Position numbers and translations under genes: made by a program. From the NCBI GenBank assembly GCA_025345505.1, contig JANVCC010000010.1, positions 42,311,772 through 42,375,771 of the forward strand: a DNA stretch of 64,000 bases, given 5' to 3'. The notes under the pieces were generated by a model. It searched no databases. It saw only the letters and a list, made by a program, of their open reading frames with translations, and was not told where the DNA came from. Source of the DNA: Todiramphus chloris collaris. Taxonomy: Eukaryota > Chordata > Aves > Coraciiformes > Alcedinidae. Positions 39,385-50,590 of this stretch are shown here, piece after piece (position 1 is the stretch's first letter; every line of letters starts with the position of its first letter).

Positions 39385-39960
39385 GTGGAAGAGTGTACGT
39401 GGACCACTGTCATCACTGGATATGTCCTTTATACACTGCATTTGAGACAGTGTGGCTGGGTATTTGTGCAGAAGCCTTGGAGGGCTGTGATATTGAGGCA
39501 TGCCACGTTCACGGCCTGTGTGATTTCCAGGACTATACCTGGCACACAGGCAGAGCTGGGATTGAGCAGGTGGTCTCTCATGGAGCTTGTTGCTCCACAG
39601 AACTCCCATCACAGCTCATGGCCCCTGGGGAACTATTTCTCAAGGCATAGCCGCTCTCACAGTCAATCCAGAGACTCGCACCACCTTTCCACAACTCTGA
39701 CACCAGTGCCCTAATAATTCTACCAGAAACCTCCTAAACACAGTCCCATGCTGAATAGATGTACACAAAAGGAGTACTCACTCAGTGATGTGGGCATCCA
39801 GACCACTGATTTTGCAGTTCCCATTGCCTGCTGTGGCAGAGTGTGGAGCAAGGGAATGCTCCTGCACATTGTCTCACAGAGGTCATTTGGGGGTTGCAGG
39901 CATGTAGACATGTACAGCACTGTTGCCGTACTTTTCCCTAGACTGTGCCCCAGGACCGCT
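39385..39960 (+). repeat. Unclassified inverted repeat, arm 1
   Basis: Homologous to the reverse complement of 57183-57770. The core 39448-39915 differs from its partner by two substitutions and one replaced block (about 39831-39851, with a net 9-bp length difference), more than 99 percent identity elsewhere. Flanks on both sides (39385-39447 and 39916-39960) are still alignable but only about 70-80 percent identical, with indels. The right end abuts a CR1. The 112- and 85-codon frames across it are read in two phases and shared by both arms, but contain no domain I know. It is probably a member of an interspersed family, class unknown. Confidence 0.85.
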
Positions 39961-39961
39961 G

Positions 39962-40410
39962 ATCATAGAATCATAGGCTGGTTTGGGCTAGAAGGAACCA
40001 ATGTCTCTACGCTCACAGTAGAGTTTCTTCTGAATACATAATGTAAATCAACCTTCTTTCAGTGCAAAACTATTACCTTTCTTCCTATCATTATACTTCC
40101 TGATAAAGAGTCCCCATCTTTCCTGTAGGTCCTCTTTAAGTACTGGAAGGCTGTTATAAGGTCACCCTGGAGCCTTCTCTTCTCTAGGCTAAACAACCTG
40201 AACTCTTATCAGTCTGTCCTCATAGAGGAGGTGCTCCAGCCCCCTGATCATCTTTGTGGCCCTCCTCTGGGCTCACTCCAACAGATCCATGTCCTTCTTA
40301 TGTTGGGGGTACCAGAGCTGGACACAGTAGTCCATATGGATCCTCACTAGAGTAGAGTAGAGAGGCAGAATCACCTCTCTTGACTTGCATCTGCTGGGGA
40401 AGCTTTTGCA
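39962..40410 (-). mobile_element. CR1 LINE 3'-end fragment in intron 2
   Basis: Begins 'atcatagaatcataggctgg' (reverse complement of the CR1 tail) and continues through 'ctaggctaaacaacctgaac', 'catctttgtggccctcctct' and 'tccatatggatcctcactag'. It is inserted next to, or into, the unclassified repeat arm at 39385-39960, whose homology ends where this tail begins. Antisense to ACSS3. Confidence 0.9.
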
Positions 40411-41209
40411 GCAGTAGGAAATGGAAGAAACAATAATTAAAAGTGTAAATAGAAAAGTGGTGTCAGGGAGTAGGAAGGATTACTTTCTTTAGTAGTCTAG
40501 GAAAAATGACACAGTGAAGAAGCTGATGGGCATAAATAAGGTGACTTGCTCTCCTTGCTTTAGAGGAAGGCGTATGTGACATGCCTCTTCTTACACCATG
40601 AGATGCACTCAGGATGTTTCAGGAGCTCTCAGTATTTGTGGAATCCTTTTGTGTTAGCTGGCACAGAAGGACCGAACACTGGTGAGACCCCATCATTGTT
40701 CAAGCCAGGAGGGTTTGAAATTCATCTTTTGAGCATTTTGAGTGGAATTTGTGTTCTTGGCACAGAACAAAACAGCTTTGTGTAACTATTAGGGACAGCC
40801 AGGTGATTTACTTCAGAACTGCAGTACTTTGCCAAACCTGAACTGCTAATACATAATATAGTATTTGTTTGGTGGCTGGATAAAATAAAGCCATGCTCAC
40901 TGGGGTCTTGCATTTCATTGAAGTGTAATTTATGCCCAGATCTTCAAAGGTGAAAGCCTACTTGAGTTTCTTATATGTCTTTGTCTCAAATGATTTTGTT
41001 ACTGAAGTGTGAAATACATGAAAGTTCGCTCTTGAAGAAAAGTGGAGAAATAACATGCTTGTAGGAAAACGGCACTCTGAAATCTTGAGTGATAAAGTAT
41101 GTTGATTTAATGTAAACAATAAATGTCAACACTGTAACAAAGTGGAAAGTTTCATACCTTTTAACAGTGTAATGAAATGCCATTACTCATTCTACCCGCC
41201 CCCCCCCCC

Positions 41210-41309
41210 NNNNNNNNNNNNNNNNNNNNNNNNNNNNNNNNNNNNNNNNNNNNNNNNNNNNNNNNNNNNNNNNNNNNNNNNNNNNNNNNNNNNNNNNNNN
41301 NNNNNNNNN
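41210..41309. other. Assembly gap, 100 N
   Basis: Exactly 100 N, the conventional size for a gap of unknown length. It is flanked by a run of C on the left and a run of about 19 T on the right, so it is probably a sequencing failure at homopolymers. Open frames crossing it are meaningless. Confidence 0.99.
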
Positions 41310-42016
41310 GCCCTTTTTTTTTTTTTTTTTGAAAGAGTAATGGCTTGGTTGTTTCAGGGTTTCCACATCAGTCTTAAGGGCAATGTAAACCTGCTGCATG
41401 GATGTTTCCTACTCATCCAAATAATGTCACGTAGAGATTATATTTTATTACATAGTCCAAATGTCCCCTGGCTGTCAGAAGGATGAGGAAAGGGGCACAA
41501 GGCAAATCACAGATACCCATGTATTGTATTAGATTATTGTATTTAGTGACATTAAACTCCCTGAGGTGGGGAGGTTAAGTGCAGACAAGTGATTACTGGG
41601 CTTGCATGGAAGACATGGGGTTCCTGTCTGCAGCATGCTACATATATTCTGCTGTAAGTACAATTTACCTATGATAGGTCTCAATAAAAACTACTGAAAT
41701 ACGTACAGATCTCTCCATCCTACAGCCAAGTACCAAAGTTATATAGCTTGTATACAGCCACTAAAAGTCTTCTATTACAAAATTACTAATTATGATCTTT
41801 AAGTGATTTCCTTCTCCTTTAGCAGGCAAACATTGCATTTTTCATCATCATTAATAATTATAAAGTAATAATAATGAAGAATAATACTTTCCTATTGTGT
41901 TTAACAGCCTGATATCCACACTTAAGCTAACTCTAAAATTACTCTTTAAATACTGTTTTTGTTGTCTCTGGTCTTTTTGTCAACGCTTGTATCCATATTG
42001 GAACATGCTAATCCGA

Positions 42017-42726
42017 TGTTGCGTCCCTCCGGCACACCACTGTCTGTTGTTGCACTGCACTGGAGATCACAGTACTCACTCCTGCATCTGGAATGTGCAG
42101 GTGCCCGGGGGGGAATCAGGCAGTCAGCCAGTCTTAGCCAGCTCCTTGTTGTCTGATGAGTGATATTGGGAACCAAAGAACGAAAGGACATCTCAAGGAC
42201 GGGATGATGGAGCTGAGGATTGATGAAGTAACGACCACCAGAGGTGCCCCAAGATCCCCATGCATGCACAACAGGGGGGATGACCCCTATTAGCCACACT
42301 GGGTGTGAAAATACTGTTCAGCCTCTGTGCAGACGCTGGCCAGGCATGCACCGATGCTGGAGCAGTCTCTGCACCCCCCCCAGGAGAGCTATAAGTAGCC
42401 CGCTGCTGCGGGGAGAGGGTTATGAGATTCATTTTCAGAAGGTCAACCTGATGCACATCTTGCAGAATGCATTAGTGCCTACCAACTCCTCTTCACTCAC
42501 AAGCATGGCGCCACGTGCCCTCCTCTTGCTCGGTGGTTTGTCTACCACCTTGGGGTCAGTATGTATATGGGGGTGTTAGGTAACTAGTTGGATTTGCTTG
42601 AATAACATTGTTTTTGCTTATTAGTTGTGTGTGTGACTGCTTGAATAAAATCGTTTTTGCTTATTAGCTGTGTGTGTGTGTGCCGTCCTTTGTGAAACGG
42701 GAATCCTTCACCAACCTGGGACAACA
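42017..42726 (+). mobile_element. Probable solo LTR of an endogenous retrovirus
   Basis: About 710 bp, starting TGTTGCGTCCC and ending GGGACAACA. The ends form an imperfect inverted repeat with the canonical TG...CA termini. Inside, in order, are a GC-rich stretch, a TATA-like 'gctataagtagccc' near 42388, and two tandem copies of a roughly 45-bp unit (from about 42584 and 42630) carrying 'gaataacattg' and the polyadenylation signal 'gaataaaatcg', each followed by a GT-rich run. That is the U3-R-U5 order of a retroviral LTR. No internal retroviral genes flank it, so it looks like a solo LTR. A clear target-site duplication is not visible, so the exact ends are uncertain. It has the same orientation as ACSS3. 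The class (ERVL, ERVK or other) is not assigned. Confidence 0.7.
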
Positions 42727-45426
42727 CTCTACTTGTGAGTCTCACAAGCAGCAAAGATAAGGATTAGTTTTCTCAGGTCTTTGAGTTAAGGTGACATTAG
42801 TTCGGTGTTACAATGAGTTTGCAGATTTTGATGGCTTCACAGTAGGAAGTATAGAAAAGGAATTTAGCTTTGGAAATAGAGTTATCCTTACTTACAGTTA
42901 CTTCCACCAGCCCTATCTAGAAACAACTGCAAATGCTGGTGGGTATAACAACAAATTCTAGTTGAGTACATCTCCAGCTCTTGCTGATTTTTTTGATAGT
43001 GCATGTCCTTATGCTAGAGTATTGACAGCTAGCTATTAATAGGTCTAGAATTAAAGATATTTCCATTTGATAATAAGTAACACTTAATAGAAGAGGTCTA
43101 TTACATACCTTAGTTTGTGTGAGGTTTCAGCTTGGTATGGTGATGAATTTGCCAAATTAACATATTCTCTCTTGAGGTTTAAAATAACAGCAGGGGTTTA
43201 TGCAGTATTTGTAAGAAATGGAAGCTATGCCATTATTTTCTGATACAAGCATGCGTACTTGAGCCTTTTGTGTTTCCATTTTCTTAAATCCTCAGGCAGA
43301 AGTGTTGAAATATACATAGTTTGATTGTGGATGAGATGTGTATTTAATGCAAACACAGGTCAGATGCATGTGGAGCTTCTGGATGTTACTGTCTCAAGTT
43401 GCTAGAAGTCTGAACATGTGTTCAGAGAGAAGCAGTGAGAGAAGCTGTATTAACCTCTATCAGATAGGCTTCTAGTATTGGATGTAGTTGTCCCAAGTTT
43501 TCTTGAATATGACCATTAATATGACCTACAAATCTTGAATGTAATGCTGGTACTAGAATTTGAAATTTAAATTAAATGGGAGTAAGGTATCTTTATAAAT
43601 AGAGAAAACTCAAAACTTTATTAATAGAGAAAACTCAAATTTGCTTTTTTAAAAATAATATCTTCCTGATAAGGTCATCCTTGAAAAAGAAGGTCCTTCC
43701 TTCCTGTCCTGCTTGCATAGTTTGTTTTGTTGGCCTGGGCTTCTCCCATTGCTTGCATTATTTGCTGGGTCACTGAAAACATCTTTTACTGCTTCAGAAG
43801 CTTGGGTATTTTCTATTCTGCAGGCAACATCACCCTGGTGCTCTCAGGAGTTTGTCACCCCTTTCCTTTCTCTCTAGTCTGGTAGTACCAGAAGAAAAGT
43901 TTTTCATGAGACTACATTTTACTTCACACGTTATCTATGCAATAAAATGAATAAATAAGGAATAATGCAGTACAGGTAAGATGTCAGGAATTGATACATA
44001 GGTTCATGTTACCTTGATAGTGAAATAAATTAGAATGTTTAAACTTCTGTTTATTGTAGTATTTTCTAGTGAATGGCAACCTTCTAAGGAAGGGTTTTAC
44101 TCCTGTAGATAAGAAGAGTTCCTCTGTAATACAGAGCAACTCCTTTGTCCTGAACTTAGATTTATATGTCTTTAGATATCCCAAGAACTTCCCAGGTAAT
44201 TTAACATTCTAGTCTTATCACTAAAGTAAACTATTGCATGCGAAAGTCCTGTTCCTGTTATGTCCGACTGGTGTGGAGTCCAGTTCACGCCTTCCTCAGG
44301 TATTTCTGCTGACATCCTGTTTCCTGGTAGCTGCTTAATTGTTTCTTCTTGTCTACAGTTTTTTCTGTTAATCTATTAGCCTATGTTTTGTGCACAGTTA
44401 CACACAGTTTTACCTCTCTTTGCTTATACACCTCTACACACTGAAGTCTGATGGAAAATCTTAAAGGCAGTGTGCAGGTTTAGATACTGAGTGTTAAACA
44501 ACTGTCAGCCTCTGCAACTTGAGAAACCTCTGACGGCTGAGTTCATTCAGTTGCTCTTAGGGAATTAGGAATTTTCTTTTCCTTCAAAAGATGCCACATT
44601 TCCATACTACAACAAGTAGGTCAGGACAAGTGCCCAGGGCTTGTCACAAGCTCCTATCCTTACTCTAACAGAACTTACTATGTGGTAAATTGTCCATCCT
44701 GGTGTACTAATGAAATACTCAGTATTAGTTTTGTGACAGATTGCTGTACACTGTTGAGGCAATAACTGCTTTCTTGTAGTAATACAGATGGCTGATGTTG
44801 CTGATCTATCACATTTCTTGAGTTTCAGTCTTTTGCTACCATGCATAGTCTGCCTTCAGGCTTCAGTATATCAAAAATGAAAATCTGAAAATGAGAGGAA
44901 AAATGATGCCTTAAATATAAACATGCTTCTCTGAATTTATATTTATATTTGGTTCAGGGTGTAAAATTTCTTGTCTCAGATTCTGAGAAGCTTACAACAC
45001 TGTAGTAGAGAAAATCTACTACGTATTGATACATGTTTCAAACTTAGCTAGTTAGGACAGAATTTTCATTATGGTTTACATCCATTCTTAAAAGCTAAAA
45101 TTGAGAAATACAAGCAGTTACCTGGATAAAAGGTCATGTAAAGGTTTGCAAAACAATGCTATTGATTTTTTTTTTTTTCTCTAATGTGTAAAATAATTAG
45201 CTGCACTTTACAAAAGAAAAAAGTATTGCAGTGTTTTTTTTTCATAAAGGAAACTGTCCTAAATTTATTGAACCTGGATTGCAACCTTCATCAACTTCCC
45301 ATATCATACTGGCTTGTCTCCTTAATGTCCTGCATCTGTTAATTGTATGAAAGTTCTTTTTTTTAAATGGGGCAACAGCAAACACGGAGAAACTTTTAAT
45401 ATGTTGTGAATGTTTTGTCAGTACAG

Positions 45427-45615
45427 GTCTCCAAGTTAGCCGATGTCATGGTCAGACATGGTGTGAAGAAAGGAGATCGTGTGGTCATCTACATGCCCAT
45501 GATTCCTCAGACAGTGTACTGTATGCTGGCTTGTGCAAGAATAGGAGCCATCCACAGCCTGATTTTTGGTGGATTTGCATCTAAAGAGCTTTCTGTTCGC
45601 ATTGATCATGCAAAG
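45427..45615 (+). CDS. ACSS3: ACSS3 exon 3
   Basis: 189 nt, phase 0 at both ends, residues 148-210. It begins [20 protein letters not shown] and includes the conserved block IYMPMIPQ and the family hallmark [20 protein letters not shown], which in short-chain acyl-CoA synthetases helps line the substrate and CoA sites. The donor is AAG|GTAATA. The acceptor is CAG at 45424-45426; another CAG sits 5 nt upstream (45419-45421), whose use would shift the frame. The sequence is intact and close to human ACSS3. Confidence 0.97.
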
Positions 45616-47730
45616 GTAATACATCTTTGGAACAGCAAACACCATTGCATTAGTTACTCATATAAGTCAATGTCAAAACCCCCTTTTTTTTTTTCGGAGA
45701 GGATAACAACATTTCTCATTGTGTGGTATGTGTCTCCATTTGTTTATACATAACATTGCAATATGAACAAAGTACTACATCTGTGCTGAGATTGATAATT
45801 CTACAGCAGACATTGAGATACAAATTTTGACGTCTTTTTAAAAAGCGTGAGTTTAACATGATGCTGTCTGTTTAGAACATACTTTCTTCTCTCATTTGTC
45901 AATCTTTTTCTACAAAGCAATCACTTAAAATTGTCTTTTCAAGCAGCCTCAAGCATATGAGGAAAATGCTGCCAACCCCAAATGACTTCATTGGTTTACT
46001 TGGTGTTTAGACATATTAGTTAGTAAATTTTTCAGCTGTAAATCTACTTCATCTCATTTCTACATGAATCAAGGCATCTGGGGAACCAATTGCCTTAAGT
46101 AAGTGACTCTGCAGAGAATATAATTGAGGTGAGTGCTTTGAAGGTTTCCAAGTTCAGTACAAGTTGTGCTTGTGTATGAAGCATTATGTAAGTCTTTGTG
46201 AGTGAAAATGCACTTTAATATATAAGTAGACCTTATATGTGCATATTAGTAGCTTGCATATGCATTATCTTCAAGACAGCTATCAATGTTTTTACTGGAA
46301 GTTTCTATTCTAGTTTTCTACCAGTGAATAAGACAAAAGTCTGTCATCTTGATCAGTCATCTGGATCATTCAGTGATTCACCTGGATCATCTGTGATTGT
46401 AGTCTCTCACATAGGCTACATGTGTAAGCCAAAATATTATGCAGGGTAAAGTCCACAGGATTTGTGGAATTTTTACTTAGATTTTTGTGTACAAAAGTGA
46501 TTTTTTTAGTCCACGAAGGTGTTAATGTCATGAATATCTTCTCCCCGCTAACAAATAAGTTTTGGGTTTTGTTTTTTAAATTTGTTTTAACAAATAAGTA
46601 GTTAATAATATGACTGAAATCTTTTGTTGGAATTGTGGAAAAAAAAAGCTGAGGGAGGGCTAACAACAGCTCCATAGTTTGTCCTGTCTTTCTTCCCCTT
46701 CCCCTGCTTTTGAAAAAAGCTATAACTATTATTTTTAACTTAAAGATTTAGGGAAAAATAATGTAGAAGAAAAAATCATAAACTTCTAAAATGAAGGTTG
46801 CTATAATGCAACTCATCTAGCATGTTTACTTTTAGAGTATTTTGTATATATTAACTAATCCCAGTGGATTTCTCTGAGGAACAAATGGAGACAGAACAGT
46901 AATCAGAATCCTTGCTTCATGCATTAAAAAGAAAACAGAGAAAGTTTAAGTCATTTACACAGCATTACATAGCAAGTCTTTCAAAGGGTTAGCTATAGAA
47001 TTATTAGCTGCAGGTCATGGATTAAATCCTAATTTAAATTACTGTTTTGTTTCTTTAAAAGGCAGATCTAAATATTGTGGATGACTTTTGGTCCATCTGA
47101 TGTGTAGGTGAAGAGAGACAAATCCTCAATCGAACTTGCAAAACATGCCCCAGTTTTACAACATGGTAAAGCTTTCTTGATAAGTGAATTGTACAGTACT
47201 GAGAATACCTTTAAGATATGTATATGAGTACCTGTGATAGATGGTATTCTGCTGAACTCAGAAGTTACTTGAAGCAATCTCAAAAACCTCTCACCCTTCT
47301 ATTAGGCATTTATATGAATTGGTTTAGATGCTGCAGTAGAGGAGCTAATGGTGGTAAGATTAATTAGAAGCAGTTGCAATATACGATGGAAAGCTCTCTG
47401 TGAGATGCTGTTGCAGAAGAAAGGTCAAACTTCACATTTTACTGGAAAATCTAAGTGAAAGAAATAACAAGCACTTTCTAGTGACTATGAAAAGGTACAT
47501 GTACTTTACCAGCTTACCTTAATTTGTCTTGAATTTTAAATAGATCTGGGTATGCTGCAAAGTCCTGCAGCTGATAATTTCTACTCTCATCAGGTATTGG
47601 CAGTTACAGACATTCTGCGGTGAATTGTGATGAAGTGATACAAAGAGAAGAGAAGAGAATAGGCACTTCTTGCCATCTTTCACCTGAATCTAGGAGTATA
47701 TAGTTTGCAATAACAACACAATAGACACTT

Positions 47731-49225
47731 TCATAGAATCATGGAATAGTTTGGGTTGGAAGAAACCTTTAAATGTCATCTAGTCCAACCCCCCCCCGCC
47801 CCCCCCTGCAGTGAGCAGGGATGTCTTCAGCTGTAGCAGGTTGCTTAGAGACCCATGCAATTTGACCTTGAATGTTTCCAGGGATGGTGCATCTACCACC
47901 TCTCTGGGCAACCTGTACCACTGTTTTTGTAAAAAATGTCTTCCTTGTATCTAGTCTAAATCTACCCTCTATTAGCTTAAAACCGTCACCCCTTGTTCTA
48001 TTGCAGCAGGCCCTGATAAAAAGAGCATCCTCATCTTCCTTATAAGCTGCTGTTAAATACTGTAAGGTTGCAATAAGGTCTCCCCAGAAACCTCTCCTCT
48101 CCAGGCTGAACAACCCCAACTCTCTCAGTCTTTCTTCTTAGGAGAGGTGTTCCATCTCTCTGATCATTTTTCTGGCTTCCCCTGCACCCAGTCCAACAGG
48201 ACCGTGTCTTTCCTGTGCTCCAAAGCTGGACACTGGATTCTAGGTGGGGTCTCACTAGAGCACAGTAGAGCAACAATATTGCCTCCCTGGATGCACTGGC
48301 CATGCTCTTTTTGATGCAGCCCAGAATACCGTTGGTTTTCTTGACTACAAGGGCACATTGCTGGTTCATGTCTAGCTTTTCATTCACCAGTACCCCCAAG
48401 TCCTTCTCCACAGAGCTGCTCTCAATCCCCTCATCTCCCAGCCTGTATTGATACTTGAGAGATGTGCAAACAAGGTTCCCAGTAAAGACTGAGGCAAAAA
48501 CTTTATTGAGTACCTCAGCCTTTGCCTCATCCATTGTTAGCAGCTTGCCAGTATTACTCATCAGGGGGGCAGTGCTTTCTTTGACCTTCCTTTTCTGGCT
48601 GACATCCCTGTAGAAGCCCTTCTTGTTATTCCTTGCCAAGTTCAGCTCCAGCTGTGCCTTGGCCTTCCTGACCCCATCCCTACACAACTGGGCAGTGTCC
48701 CTGTACTCTTCCCAGGATACCTGTCCTTGCTTCTACTGCCTGTGCATTTCATTCTTGCCCTTGTTTCACCAATTTAGTCTCAATTTAGTTATGCTGATCT
48801 CTTGCCTTCCTTGCCTTGTTTCTATCACACAGGGACTGAGACCTCAAGTGCTCTATGGAAAAGGTTCTTAAAGGTCTGGCAGGTCTGCTCTGCTTTCTTG
48901 TCCCTGAGGACAGTTTCCCAGAGTGTCCTACTGAGTAACTTCTTGAACAGCTGGAAGTTTGCTTTACTAAAAATTCAGGGTCCTGGCTTTACTCTTTGTC
49001 TGGCCCATATCACAGTCTGTGAACTCCACCAGTGCATGATCACTGCAGCCCAGGCTGCTTCCAGTCTTGACCAATTAGCTCACTTGTGTTGGTGACCAAC
49101 AGGTCCTGTATTTCACTCCCTGAGGTAGGGCTGTCTATTACCTGGTTTAAATTAGCCTCAGTGCGTTCCAGGAGGCTCCTGGATTACATGTAGCTCACAG
49201 TGCTACTTTTCCAGCAGATGGAAAA
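47731..49225 (-). mobile_element. CR1 LINE with most of the RT domain deleted
   Basis: The minus strand runs from the end of the CR1 endonuclease domain ('QDLLVTNTSELIG', near 49110) through the linker to '[15 protein letters not shown]' near 48490, then jumps directly to '[20 protein letters not shown]' near 48400, the C-terminal RT region, and on to the 3' tail at 47731. The RT palm with its catalytic motifs is missing, roughly 0.8-0.9 kb compared with full-length CR1. The deletion keeps the frame, leaving a 215-codon open frame (48687-48040). C-runs at 47791-47807 lie in the 3' UTR. Antisense to ACSS3. Confidence 0.9.
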
Positions 49226-50494
49226 GGACATTAATAGTACTTTGAGAAGTTAACATGACATCTGTTTGAAGAACTTTATCTTAGTAAACTAGGAAAACTG
49301 AGAAGACTACTTAATAACAATATGCTTATACATCTATTTGATAGGGTAGTTGCTCCAGCAATCAAATTTTCTCATGTTTTTTGAATCACAATAATTGTAT
49401 AGCAATTCTAGACGACTTTTTAGATTTTAAGTCAAAGCCCTGCCAAATAAAATACAAGTAATGTAAATTGTCGGATGTGTTTTTGAGGACACTTCACTAA
49501 AGCAGTATTATGATTTGCTAGTGAACAATTCTTTGAAATACCAAACGTATGAGACATCCAAATTACAAAAAAACCTGTTAAAATCTTCCACTGAGGTCAG
49601 AAATACTGCATTCCTCACTTATTTATAGTTGACACGTTTGGAAATTTTAATAAGACTTCCTTGAAAAAACTAAGCTCACATTTTGTAATTGTTTATCCTG
49701 AATAAGCCATAGTTCCTGTGCACTGGTCTGTCTGTGAAAGGTTATCTCTATTTCTCAACTTAAGATGATCAAACTTTTTGAATAATTAGGCAGCAAGCTC
49801 AGCTGCCGATACTTCAGATGCACAATTGCCTTATAATAATTGCAGCCTGGTCTTTTCTAGTCTTGAAGCACTATTTTTGGAATATGTGCTGTAGATGAGA
49901 AGGCATTTTCTTGCATTTTATTTTTAACTGCTTGTATGGTACGATTCAGGTCTCTTTCTGTAGAACACTGTTTAACAAACATCTGGCAGAACTTAAGGTG
50001 TGTGGCAGTCTGACCTGGATCGTCTATCCACAAAGGCAGTGCAGTACCAGCAGGTGCAGCAGAGCTGCGTAATGACCAAGCACTGGATTTCTTTAAAATG
50101 CTCATCACTTTTTAAGGAGGAGTGAGGCACAATGGAAGTGCAGTCAGATTGGGCATAGGCTTGTGCTCACATGTGTGGCTGGGTCATGAGGGGGAAAGAG
50201 CTTTGTATGTCTGATAATGAGGGCTTGAATGCTGGGTCTCTCAGTAAAAGTCTTCATGACACTGCTGACATTTTGTGCCCCAAAGCTAGTTGGTTTTCAA
50301 TTTGGGCTTTTTGCAACTTTATTAGCTGGCCCAATAAAATTTATCTATTCCTTTTTCTAAATTTTACCTTGTATGTCAAAGAGAGATTAGAGATTAGAGA
50401 GTATAGAAGAATTTGTAGGTGTTGCCCTCACAACAGAATAAAATTGTTGGTCTTGTACTATTGGGCCTTGCTTTATCTCATATCCCCTTCTTTG

Positions 50495-50590
50495 GTTTTT
50501 GTTTTTGGTGTTTTTGTTGTTGTGTTTTGGTTTGTTTGTTTGTTTGGTTTTTGTTGTTGGTTTTGTTTCTTTATTTGTTTGTTTTTTCCT
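50495..50590 (+). repeat. TTTG/TTG-rich simple repeat
   Basis: About 95 bp of GTTT, GTTTT and GTTG units, almost free of A and C. Low-complexity sequence inside intron 3. Confidence 0.85.

Larger units (their letters stand above)
34707..45426 (+). other. ACSS3: ACSS3 intron 2
   Basis: 10720 bp including a 100-N gap, so the true length is uncertain. It starts GTATGT and ends at a CAG acceptor. Contents: an AT-rich tract (35890-36020), two open minus-strand frames of unknown origin (38632-39107), an unclassified repeat arm (39385-39960), a CR1 (39962-40410), the gap (41210-41309) and a probable solo LTR (42017-42726). No extra exon or RNA gene is recognised. Confidence 0.88.

Noticed and set aside
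48040..48687. 215-codon minus-strand frame as a possible host gene
   Set aside because: It reads as CR1 ORF2 on both sides of an internal deletion, inside a CR1 with a 3' tail.
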